Assembly (NCBI GenBank): GCA_023055355.1
Contig: JALJCS010000015.1
Coordinates: forward strand, 14,676,501-14,740,500
Origin: Agelaius tricolor
Lineage: Eukaryota > Chordata > Aves > Passeriformes > Icteridae
Direction of reading: 5' to 3'
DNA length: 64,000 bases
Shown here: positions 14,401-24,641 of the stretch, piece by piece
Numbering within the stretch: position 1 is the stretch's first letter
Layout: every line of letters starts with the position of its first letter
Translations under genes and position numbers: made by a program
The notes under the pieces: model-generated
Databases searched by the model: none
What the model was told of the DNA's origin: nothing
Seen by the model: only the letters and a program-made list of their open reading frames with translations

Positions 14401-17400
14401 AACTAGATTCTAAATTTTAATAGTCATACCTGACTTAAGCCATTTTGTAACAGAAGCCTAAGGTCAGTACCACTCACATGGGTGCTGTTGAATTTCTGTA
14501 ATTTAATTATTGAAAACCAAAAAGATATATGAAGAAATACTGACCAACAGTAATTACATTGGAATTGGTAAAGTGTATTTCTAGTCTCAAAAGAGGGAAG
14601 ACAGCTCATTACAACACTGTCTGCCTTAAAGCATTCAGAGGAGACTATTGACAATTACAGGTATAAAATAAGAGGAGTTTAAGTTCAGACATACTTTGTC
14701 TCCCTGAAAGCCAGTAGTAAGTGCAAATGCAATGGTAAGTGCAATGCATACTCATATGCAGCACACAATAAAGGCTTCAGTGTGGTGACACCCCTCCTTT
14801 AAAGCAAGGGCTTACACAATACATTCTGCACAGATGGAAACAGTTTCATTAGGGCAGCAGATTATAATGTAATAAAACATTAAAAACATTTGCAATAATT
14901 CTGTTTCCACATAAGATGGAAGATAACGATTTAAAATTCGGCCAAAAGTAGAAGTTAAATTGGCTCGAAATTTATTCTGAAAGAGGAAAAAGAATCACTC
15001 CGAGACAAGAGCAGCAAAATCTCCCCCAAGCCCAGAGCACAACTAGTGGCACACACAGAGATTTCTGTCTGTCAGACAAAGCAGGTCATTATCTCAGGCA
15101 GGGAGCACCCTCTTGTGGAAGCTGCACACAAGGACAGGATAAATACCACTTAGGACTCAACAGAATAATCTTCTTTCATTCAGGAGAAACCTTCCTGGAG
15201 CTTTGTTATGCTTTTTGTCTTTAAAAAGTGCTACATCAACTTTTCAAATCTCCAGGCAGTGCCATTAACGCAGAAAAGCCAACTGTCAATTCTGCCAAGG
15301 AAGTGAAATCATAGCGTGGTCAGTGTCCTCACTGGGTGCACTGTCCATGCCAGCTGGGAACACTCCCCTATCAAACACTACACTTCAGCAGTGCAACTGT
15401 TTTGCTTCTGGAGCTGTGCTGGTTTGTGCTGACCTAGTTTGTGTTGGCATCTGCACGTCTGTTAACTGAGAACCTGAAAATCCATCCAAGGATCCTCTGT
15501 AACCTCTGTCCTCACTTCTCTTCCACCACATCCCTTCTTTCCTACTTCTGCCACCACCAGCTACTGCAAATGTAAGATCTTTCCCTATCATGACTTTCAT
15601 CAGCAGCCAAAAAGCATTGGCTTAATTGTAGATGATGGCTGAAAAAAGTTTTTGATGCCCATTTCTACATAAACAAACATAAATATCCTTTCTTGCCAGA
15701 GCAACAAGCAGTAGATCTAAAGAGAAGCCTTTCTGAAAGCCTCTTTCTCTGAATTCCACAAATCTTCTTGTATCAATATGGTACAATTTCCATAAAGGGA
15801 CCTTAACCTGGATGGCAGTGCTCCCATCAGAAATTCAGCTCTGTGCATCCACATTTCTCTGGGGTAAGGGAAAAATACAGGCTCTTTCACACAACAGAAG
15901 TACTGGGGAGCACTGTGAGGAGACTCACAAAGGCCATATGTGGAGTTAATCTGAATCTGCCATCACTGGCATCAAGCTGACATTGCCCAGTTCATCCCAC
16001 TTGGCCTCTTCAGTACCCTACCATGTGCTTTCAGTTCCAGGATAACATAGCTTAAACATGGCTGCAGAGGCCCAACACAAGCCCCACATTACACAAGCAC
16101 TGATAAGCCTACGTGGTACAGGGGGGAATTCAGAAATATGATGTTAAATCCCAATTTTACACAATGGGTGCATATTAGTGACACGGGTGTTCAGTGAATG
16201 CAGGATGAGTAGAAGATAAGCAAAAATGAAATGAGGGTATAGATGACAGGAACAAAACACCTACAGAGATAGATGTGAAAAGTCAAGAGGTGGCCCAGCA
16301 GGATCATGGTCACTAGGCTCAGAAGAATAAAAATCCCAGCTGTCACCAAAATGGCAGGTGCCTGAGTCTCAACAGGAGATGCGGGAAGAAACACAAACCA
16401 GCGATCCATGTGGTTCCTCAAAGCTGTCAAACAAAGAGAGTTGGAGATAAGTAGATTGTCCAGGTATGAATTATCTCTAAATAAACTTTATAGCTGGAAT
16501 CAAAAGTAGCTGCAGACCCATTGTGCACTGGAGGCCTAAGAAATCTGGTGTCTGCAGGGCTTTTAGGAAGAGCAATTAGCTCTGTAAGGAAAGACATTCT
16601 ATCCAGCTGAGCAGAGATACTCTAACAGAAATATAAAATGGAAGCAGTAAGGAATGGAGTTCCTCCTCAGTGGAAGAGCTGACAGAATCCAAACCCTCAT
16701 CAAGACATGCTGGCTGATCCCCAGGATGCTCATGTGGAGCACTGCAGTACCATCAAAGTGCTGGTCAGAGCGAAGCACCGCGGGGTCCACGAAGAACTCC
16801 ACAAAGACGTAGAAAGCGACGAGCAGCAGAAGCCCCAGGCCCAGAATGGCAGAGAGCACACTGTTCAAAAAGAGCCTGCCAGGAAAGGGAGAGCTCTCAG
16901 TGCCTTCAGTAACATCACACACACAAATCAATATCCCAGCCTCTAATAAACAAAGAGACAGCTATCTCAAATTACTGTCACACTTTCTTACACTTCTGAT
17001 AGATACTGGTGAACAGCTTTACTTATTATTTGTTACTTTGAGGGACTAAACTGTGACCCTTTAGTGCAACCATGGGTACAAAACAGTAGAGTATATCTAG
17101 GACAGACAAAGAGCTCCCTTGCACAAAATCTGAAGTGTAGTGTGTGTCAAAGGCAAATCCCTTCCTGATCTGCTTCACCAGCCATCAGTGTAACATGGCA
17201 CCCAGCAACATCGCTTTGCTTTCCACGGGGTTTAAGTGCAGGAAAGTAAATTGAGAAGCATCAGTGACAATCTCCTTATTCTTATCTCAAACCTGGCATG
17301 GATTAGAGGTCCCTATATGCTGCTGTGACTCCTGCCAACTGGCAAGTCTTGTAGGGAAAGCACATGATCTGGATGCAGGTTGTTTCAAATTGGAACAGCA

Positions 17401-20400
17401 CCATCATGGTTCCATTCCTACTTCAGCTTTCAGAAGCACTAAGGACACTCAATTAACATCCTGTATGCATTTCCTATCACCAAATATATGTTCTCTGTTT
17501 TTACTTACAGATGTTCAGCTACAACATTCTAAGTTCAGGAATTTTATCCCTGGTTATTTGAATGATTATGCTTGTATTTTCCATCTAGTTTTCTCATGAC
17601 TGATTCTCTTCAGCCAGGAGATAAAAGAAAAGTGGGTCTGCATGGCTAAGTACAGACTGGACTGAGATACAGGAGAGCCCTGGAAAGAGAAGGAGCCACA
17701 TTATTGATGCAGTGTTGTGCTTCTACCACAATGCCAAACTCTTACCAGTAATTCCTCTCTCCCACACAGTTGTTGAGCCATTTGCAGTGATGATCAAAGC
17801 CACACACACACTTGTTGCAAGTTCCACAGTGCTTTGAGTTGGCACTCCTGCCAAGGAAAGGGTGGCATTAGCATGGCAGCTCATTACTGTGACTTTTCAG
17901 TGACTCAAACACAGGGGGATACAGCAGCAGAGATCCTGGTAACAGTGAGTAAACCTTCTGCACTGGTAATAGTGAGTAAACCTTCTGCATCAGGAGTACT
18001 TCATCTCCCAAACTTATCTATCACTGCTGCACCACAATCCCAAAATTCGCCTTTCAAGGCACTGCATGATTTTTAATTTGGAGATTGTTGAATTCTTATT
18101 TGAATCCCTTCAGCAATACTACAGAGCTTGGTGTTAATGCCTGCCCTCCAAGCATTTCCTGCAACTGGCCAGCATCCAGCCAGAGACAAGCACACACAAA
18201 ACTTAAACACTGATAGGTAAAACACCAACACCCAGGGAACATGGCACACTACAGCCTTCTCCACACAACATGAGCAATGAAATAAAACACAGAACCCTGT
18301 GCACATTTGACAGAAGGCCCCTACCCAGCTACCTGAACCCTGCCACAGGATGAAGCTTAACTTGCACTGTAGCAGCTCAGGGGCTCAATTTCAAATCTTA
18401 TAGTCTGACATTAAGGACTAATGGTGACATGCAATGGTGAAGAAGACAGAGCAGGAGAAAGAAGAGCTACTTACACATCCACATCACAGACATGGCAGTG
18501 ATGGTTCTCAATGACATGTGCGTGTTGGTTACGGTTGAAGGTGGCCAGAGGCCCCAGATAGTTTTTTTCTCGCACGTTTGCATCCGCAGGATCAATGGAA
18601 ACTGCAGTAAGATGAACAACTAAATGGTAGATAAAACACACTCCTGGACACTGAAGTACACAGTTAAGGATTTAACATGTCTTTTAATCCTTAATACACA
18701 AACCCCACACAGACGAAAAATTTATGGCATAGAATTAGAAATTGCTGTATAACATTGCAGCGCATTAATCTGAGCTTTATTGATAGAGACATTTGCCTTG
18801 TAATAAATATCCCTGTAAAAAGATAAGTAAACCTACAGGAACATCCCTCCTCATTATGTACTTCTCTGCCTTGCAGAAGTGCTCTTCCTAGCACAGAATG
18901 TCTTCAAAAGTTACCTGTACTTACCAGCATCTGAGCCCAAGTACAGGCTGCTGACATAGGTCCAAGTTTCTCAGTCCATACAGACTCCTTGGAAAGGCTG
19001 TGCACATGCCCTTTCACTGCACCAGACTTTCAAGAAAAAAAAGGTCACATCAGGGAAGTAGTATTGATTCCCTTGCTTTCCTTTTCCTTAGAATCCCAGG
19101 GAAGAGGAGCACACCTTTAAAGCAGGCTCCTACAAAGGATCCAGGGTTTGTCACTGTTTCTATACACCCAGATGTGCACATCATTGATCATACTAAGACC
19201 TACAGAAAATAGATCAGTTTAGTAAGCTAAAAAACAAGGCCTCTGAGAGGTCCAGCTCACTGGAGCTCTGATGGCTGATGAAGCAGATTGGGAAGGGATT
19301 TGCCTTTGACACAAAAGAGACATTAGTGCTTTATTAACTGGAAGTAAAACTTGAGGAAATATTAATCTGTTTAATTAGGAGTAACTTTAGATTGCATTAT
19401 TAAGATATTTAATAGACAAATTCACAAGGTTTGAATTGTGATAATATCAAAGACTTGAGCAAGCTAAGTAGATGTAAGACCACTGAGCTAATGATATTAA
19501 TGTCTAAATCATGCAGGTGTAAAACTATAACAATAATAAGCAAAATCATCCCAAACATATCCAAGACTTAGAGGCATCTGTGTCAGATGTATAAAGGGTG
19601 TAAGTGCACGCCCCATCCCTTTAGAACAAGGTCTGGTTTTGAGGAAGTTCCTTCCCTGGGCACAGGTGATAGCACAGTGGCACTGGGAGTACTGGGAGAA
19701 CTGGGATCACTCCCCAGCTGCTCCAGGCTGAACAAGCCAAGGGTCCTCAGCTGCTTCTCCTCTAGACCCTTCACTGTCTTTGTTAGATGTGTACTAAACT
19801 GCTGCTCCAGACTGTCCCATAAGGGACCTCTCCTCTGAAGTTCACACCACACCACCTTGTGTGCCACTCCCAGACTTCCTCCTGAACACAGGAGAGTGTG
19901 GGTCACAGGGAGGTGATCCACTGTGGGCCACCACAAGCATGCCAAGCTGCCTTTCATGACTCACCCAGCCAGCACAGAGAGGTGGGGCTGCCTTCACAAG
20001 GATGTTTCAGGAGGGGATTTTTTGTATGACTTCCCTCAAACCCTGCAGCACACTTGTAGAAGAATAATATAAAGCAAAGGAGACACACAGGCAGAAGCAG
20101 GCAGCAGAAGAGCAAAGGCAGTAACCTTAATGGAGAGTGATGAAGCAGAACATCAGTGACCTAAAGTGAGGATCTCAAAGCAAATGATTTTTTATAATCA
20201 GGAGATATCCAAGATGATGGTGACAGTTCAGAGAAAAATTCTGGCTCAGGTGCTTTTCTCCTATGCTTTCTGTGCTACCCAATAAGTGTTCTGTGCTACC
20301 AAAGCCCCAAGGACAGTTTGTACCAGCCCTGCTCCCTCTCCATCCAAGGATACGATGTAACCAGCGGGCAGCCAGTGGCGGGGCAGGAGGGGAACCAGGA

Positions 20401-20572
20401 TCCCAAAGCCAACCAGAGCAAAGAACAGGAACAGCAGCCAGGCAATGACCTGGAACAGGTGCAGGGGCCAGCTCCAGCCATTTCTTCGAGCACGTTGGAC
20501 CTTCACCTCAGGGACAGCTTCACCCAAATCCTCTGGAGCTATCTTATTATGGGGTTTATTGCAGATATTCAT
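5434..20572 (-). CDS. ZDHHC1: ZDHHC1, DHHC-type palmitoyltransferase (3' end unresolved)
   Basis: A membrane protein S-acyltransferase that attaches palmitate to cysteines of target proteins at endomembranes. Coding exons, 5' to 3' on the minus strand: 20572-20354, 18650-18475, 17847-17746, 16875-16751, 16423-16265, 12914-12802, 8025-7940, 7302-7209, 6249-6141, 5969-5587. All have GT-AG borders and consistent phase, giving 522 codons so far. The start MNICNKP and the text RRNGWSWP match ZDHHC1 as I remember it. Two membrane segments lie near residues 40-95. The zinc-binding Cys-rich domain spans the exon 2/3 junction, with the catalytic DHHC at about 150-153. A third and fourth membrane segment follow in exons 4 and 5. 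Later exons are a hydrophilic tail with a lysine/arginine cluster and the conserved-looking text SAESMD. Exon 10 ends at a strong GTAAGT; without that splice, the frame stops at 5434. The first coding exon begins at an acceptor, so a non-coding exon lies upstream. Confidence 0.92.
8026..12801. other. ZDHHC1 intron 6
   Basis: This AT-rich 4.8 kb intron is the largest in the gene. It contains an old CR1-like fragment near 11.9 kb and several A-rich stretches, but no recognisable gene. Open frames here (for example near 8.6-9.4 kb) lack homology that I can recognise. Confidence 0.7.
11884..12010 (-). repeat. Old CR1-like fragment
   Basis: The text 'gaatcacagaataatctag' followed by 'ttctagttcaagcccctg' resembles the reverse complement of the CR1 3' end, in a diverged form. 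It lies in ZDHHC1 intron 6, sense to the gene. Confidence 0.55.
17936..17989. repeat. 27-bp tandem duplication
   Basis: Two adjacent 27-bp units differ at one base (ctggtaacagtg versus ctggtaatagtg). They sit in ZDHHC1 intron 2, about 90 bp before the exon 3 acceptor. Confidence 0.9.
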
Positions 20573-21639
20573 CTACAGAAATCAAAAATGGAAAACAAAA
20601 AGATGTGAAACAAAAGTGCTGTGACTGAGCCCTGGTGCTGCAGAGATGCTCCAAGGCAGACTAAGTTAGAGACTAAAATGATGACACATGTGAAGAGAAA
20701 CAGCTCTGAGCTCAGAAGCAATTTCTCCTTTTTTATGGTGGATTATTAGATGCTGCTTTTCACTTGCCACAGGGCCAGGAGAGTTTTTAACAACAGAGGG
20801 TTGGGCTGCTCTGCTTCACAGAAAACATGAGATAGCAGGGAGAGCAAACCAGGCAGGATATCAAGGGCAGCATCACAAAGCCAGCACAAAGGAGCTCTGC
20901 TGGACCTGAGCTGACTCAAGGTACCTCTGCACCACTCCCATCCTTCCTTAGTAACTAAAGAGGATGTGAAATTACCATCTAACATGACAAACAACTTCAA
21001 TTAGTCTGATTAACATGCACAGGAGAGTGATGAAAGAAAAGAAGGAGGTCTCTGGTTCACTTGTGGTATTTTTGATAATGGTTCCAGTGCCAGAACAATT
21101 CACAGGGCTGGAAGAGAGCAAGCACAGCAACTGCTGAAAGAGTGAGCAGGACAATTCCAGCCTTGGTATGCCAACAGCCCTTCAGTCCTTGGCAAAGGGC
21201 TGGAAATGTCTTTTTTGGTCAACTGGTAGAGGAGTGGATAAGAATAGCCGAGAATATAATTTATGTTCATCAGCACGGTCTTATCAACACGTAGGCTGGA
21301 ATAAAAAATTCCTAACTTCACCCTTTGAAGTAATTAGCAGTATCTGCCTGCTTTCACCATTTAAGCTGCTACATGGCAACTGGCTCATCACTGATGAGAA
21401 ATCATTACCAGTCATGTTATCCTTCTCTCATTAGGCTGTTGAAAACTTGCTCATGCATGTTGAAAACTTGCTCATGCATGTTGAAAACTTGCTCATGCTC
21501 ATGCATCCCTGTTACAAAACCTACAGTGGGTACGCCCGGCGTGCCCTTATACCCAGCTCCAGAAAACACTGAATATAAAAACCAGCCTGAAGTCACTATT
21601 AGGGTAGACAGAGAGAGAGGCACAGGGACGCAAGGGAGC
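20573..21639. other. ZDHHC1 5' intron (between promoter and first coding exon)
   Basis: The first coding exon is preceded on the minus strand by a pyrimidine-rich TTTCTGTAG acceptor, so this interval is inferred to be the intron behind a non-coding exon 1. I see no other gene, only the 21-bp tandem repeat noted separately. Confidence 0.55.
21438..21506. repeat. 21-bp tandem repeat, about three units
   Basis: The unit gttgaaaacttgctcatgca plus t is present twice exactly. A third copy follows that gained an extra ctcatg. It lies about 200-300 bp from the CpG-rich ZDHHC1 promoter, inside the inferred first intron. Confidence 0.95.
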
Positions 21640-21990
21640 CAGGGCTGGGTCAGCGGTTTCCCGGGCAGCCACTCTGGTGAGAGGCGCGAAGACCCCTCCC
21701 GCACTCCACCACCTCCCACCCCTCACCTTCTTCCCGCAGAAGCGGTGGACAGCGGCCCCGGCCCCGCCTCATGCCCAGGCAGGGCGCGGGGCCCCCGGCT
21801 GAGGCCTCCACGGCAGCTCCCGGCGCCTCCGCGGGCCTCGGGCCGCTGCGCCTGTCACCATGGCAACGGCTACGGCGGCGCGCAGGGGGCAAAACGTGCC
21901 GGACGCGATCGTTCCTGCGCGAGATTTCGTCCTACATCAGCCCCGGGGTGGGGTCCTCTCTGGAGAAACTCTGTCTGCGACACTCCCCAG
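21640..21990 (-). promoter_or_regulatory. CpG-rich promoter and non-coding exon 1, probable ZDHHC1
   Basis: A GC- and CpG-dense stretch lies upstream of the first ZDHHC1 coding exon, which itself starts at an acceptor. A minus-strand donor GAAG/GTGAGG at 21727/21726 would end a non-coding exon. An exact RFX X-box (GTCACCATGGCAAC) lies at 21854-21867, upstream of that exon in gene orientation. There is no TATA box, as expected of a CpG promoter. The assignment to ZDHHC1 rests on position and the splice sites. Confidence 0.6.
21854..21867. promoter_or_regulatory. RFX X-box motif
   Basis: GTCACC-AT-GGCAAC matches the near-palindromic X-box consensus (GTYNCC, 0-3 bases, RGNAAC). RFX-family factors bind it, notably at ciliary-gene promoters. 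Its place in a CpG island next to an inferred first exon makes it a plausible functional site. Confidence 0.7.
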
Positions 21991-22149
21991 CCTTCCAAGG
22001 GGTGACATTCCATACAGCTGGGGCTAGAGATGCCCAGTGAGCCAGCGGTGGAGTCTGGTTTTGAGCTAAAGCCATCCCACTCCTGGAAAATTCCATTCCC
22101 TGTTATATCAACCAGTCCTTATGGCATGAAAATGTAGCATTTTTGTTGA

Positions 22150-22165
22150 TATATATATATATATG
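22150..22165. repeat. (TA)n microsatellite
   Basis: A short pure atatat run directly downstream of the CpG-rich block. Confidence 0.9.
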
Positions 22166-22414
22166 CAGACTTACACTGTGACGTAATGAGGTTGCAGAAT
22201 TTTACTGGGGAGTTTGGAATTTTACTGGAGGATTTGCAGTGGTTTGTGCTTAAGTAAAACAAAGTAAAGGACACGGAACTAAGGATTGCTTTATCAGTGA
22301 AGGATAAAGGATACCCCGGGCAACCAGGATAACATAGAATTTGATGGATTTGAAACGCTCCTAGCATAGTCTGGCATCAGCAATTCCAGCAAGATGGATT
22401 CCAGGGATGCCTGG

Positions 22415-23115
22415 ATTGTGGAATCATGGATTATCCTGAGTTAGAAGGGATTCACAAGGAACATCAAGTCCAACTCCTTACCCTGCCCAGGACTACTCCC
22501 AAAATCACACCATGTGTCTGAGGGCATTGTCCAAATGCTTCCTGAAGTCTGGCAGGTTTGGTGCTACAAACATTTCATTTCAGTGCATCCCCAGACAAGC
22601 AGCAAGAACACTGGGAAAACAGAAGCAGAGAGGCAGTAAGGTTGGAAAAGATCTCTAAAGATCATCGAGTCCAGCTACTAACCCAGCACTGCTGTGTTCA
22701 CCACTAAAAAAAAACCCTTGTCCCCAGGTACCACGTCCACACACCCTATGAGCACTTCCAGGGATGATGATTTCACCACTGCCTGGGCAGCCTGTCTCAG
22801 CGCCTGGCCACCTTTTCCACAAAGAAATTTTCCCTAATATCCAAGTTAAACCTCTACTGGCACAACCTGAGGCCATTTCCTCTTGTCCTATCATTTGTTA
22901 CCTGGGAGAAGAACCCGATCCCCCCTGGCTCACCCTGCGGTGAGGGAGTTGTTGAGTGATAAGGTCCCCTCTGAGCCTCCTTTTCCCCAGGTTGAGCCCT
23001 CCCAGCTCCCTCATTAATTCATCACCAGACTTCTGCTTCAGACCTTCCCCAGCTCCATTGCCCTTCCCTGGGCTCACCACAATACCTCCATGTCCTTCTT
23101 GTAGTGACCTTTGCA
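22415..23115 (-). repeat. CR1 retroposon fragments (two, minus orientation)
   Basis: From about 22415 the plus strand reads as the reverse complement of an avian CR1 3' end, running to about 22590 as a diverged copy. A better copy starts near 22640 with 'gatcatcgagtccagct' and extends to about 23115 through 'cctaatatccaag' and 'cattcatcaccaga'-like CR1 text. Both fill the space between ZDHHC1 and the fibulin gene. Confidence 0.85.
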
Positions 23116-23289
23116 AACTTGTTTTATCATTAGCAGTCAGTGATGTGGCTGTTAGTGCCTAGTCCAGCTGTACCTGAAGATTTCAAGGGTAGAAGAAAAC
23201 CTGCGCAAAAAAAAGGGGTTGTTTTGTCCATTTTGGCTGGGACACCTCATGTTCAGGGATAAATATTTACCCTGTAACTCTCTTCTTTT

Positions 23290-23760
23290 CATCCCAGCCC
23301 GCGGCCGCAGTGGGCACGGGCCAGATGCGGGTTTGGGTGACGCAGCTCTGCCGGCACAGCCCGCTCCTCCGCTGGCCCTGGCCTACCCCACCCCAGCCCG
23401 CTCCTCTGCTGGCCCTGGGGAGGCTTTTCAGCCCAGCCCAGCCCAGCCCCGCCCAGCCCAGCCCGGCCCGGCCCGGCCCGCTCCTCTGCTGGCCCTGGGG
23501 AGGTTTTTCCGCCGGCCCCAGTGGAGCACAGCCCGGCCCCGGTGGTGGTGCCGGCGGCAGGGACAAGGAGCTCTTTATGGGCCGCCGGTGTCGGTGCACA
23601 GCGGCTGCTTTGTGCGAGGGCTCCGGCCGGACCCGGGCTCAGAAGGGTTCTGTGTGTGGCCGGGGGTGGCGTGTCCTTGGCTCGCTGTCCCCAAAGGCCC
23701 TCGTCACCTTTTCAACCCCCGGCTGCGCTCCCTGAGCAGGGTCTGGCCATGCTGGCGGTG
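23290..23760. repeat. GC-rich block with CCCAG/CCCGG repeats and a triplicated unit
   Basis: The sequence is very GC-rich, with a (CCCAG)n/(CCCGG)n run at about 23430-23480. Three copies of a unit reading ctcct(c/t)(t/c)gctggccctgg start at about 23363, 23401 and 23481. Long frames cross it on both strands, but they are compositional and resemble no family I know. It may act as a CpG-rich regulatory island, but no transcript start is evident. Confidence 0.6.
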
Positions 23761-24039
23761 ACAGGGAGTGCTGCACCCCACTTGTCACAGCGCACCCTCC
23801 TCCAGATGGGCGCAGGGGGACAGCTCCAGTGCTTGGCGAGCTGGGGAGCTGCAGGTTTGACCAGCCTGTGTCAGAGCTGCTGCAGAGGGAAGCCTCCTGC
23901 ACAAAGGAAGCACAGCCCCGTCTCTATCCCCTGCTCACCAGGGCCAGGGAGCTCTGCTGTGCTTTCCAGGCACTGCTGAGGACAGTCTTGGCTGTGCAGG
24001 ATGTTCACGGCAGTGTGTTGCAAGTTTGCCTGCCCATAG

Positions 24040-24100
24040 CAGTGGAGTTGGCACAAGATGATCCCTTCCAACCCAAAGCATTCTGTGATGATCTGCTCAG
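24040..24100 (+). repeat. CR1 3'-tail fragment
   Basis: 'gatgatcccttccaacccaa' followed by 'cattctgtgatgatc' matches the terminal CR1 3' UTR and its short end repeats. Confidence 0.65.
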
Positions 24101-24326
24101 CCCATGTCCCATTTTTATGCTGGGGGACTCTTCAGCATGGCCCCAGGAACAGCAGTGCTGGGAGGGGCATGAACCCTGTATGCGCTTGGTAGATCTACTG
24201 GTAGCTCACCCCAAGCTCTGCAAGGCAACCCTGCAATTGGCACAGCCACCAGCTGTCCCCAGGAGCCTTGCCGCAGGAGCACAAAACATAGAGCAAGGAG
24301 GACACCCTTCCTATAGCCACTTTTCT

Positions 24327-24332
24327 TTTATT
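24327..24332 (-). terminator. Poly(A) signal of the fibulin-7-type gene
   Basis: AATAAA on the minus strand lies about 310 bp past the stop codon at 24642, a plausible 3' UTR length. Confidence 0.7.
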
Positions 24333-24641
24333 GGAGTTTACAAGATACAAGAAGCTGAATCTGCATGCCAAGTGCTGTTGGCTCACTCTGTCTTTCCCCT
24401 CTGTGTGCCACGTGGGCAGAGAGGAAGGGGGCTGGCAGAGGCAGGCACCTCCAGGCCAGCCCTTCCATTGCCCATGGGGTTTTTCCTATAGGGAAACAGT
24501 TTTTGCTGTGATGGCTATGAGAAAGCATTATGGCAGAGGGATATCTCCAGTGGGACAAAAACTGGAACCACTGAGCTGAACCTGCTCCATTCCTCCCCAG
24601 GAGAGGCCCTGGCATGGCCCCATACCTGCCTCCAAAAGGAA

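Noticed and set aside
21373..22005. A 210-codon plus-strand frame near the ZDHHC1 promoter
   Set aside because: Its beginning is translated 21-bp tandem repeat and the rest is CpG-island composition.
23219..23761. A 180-codon plus-strand frame in the GC-rich block
   Set aside because: Pro/Ala/Arg-rich text produced by pentamer repeats, with no homology recognised.
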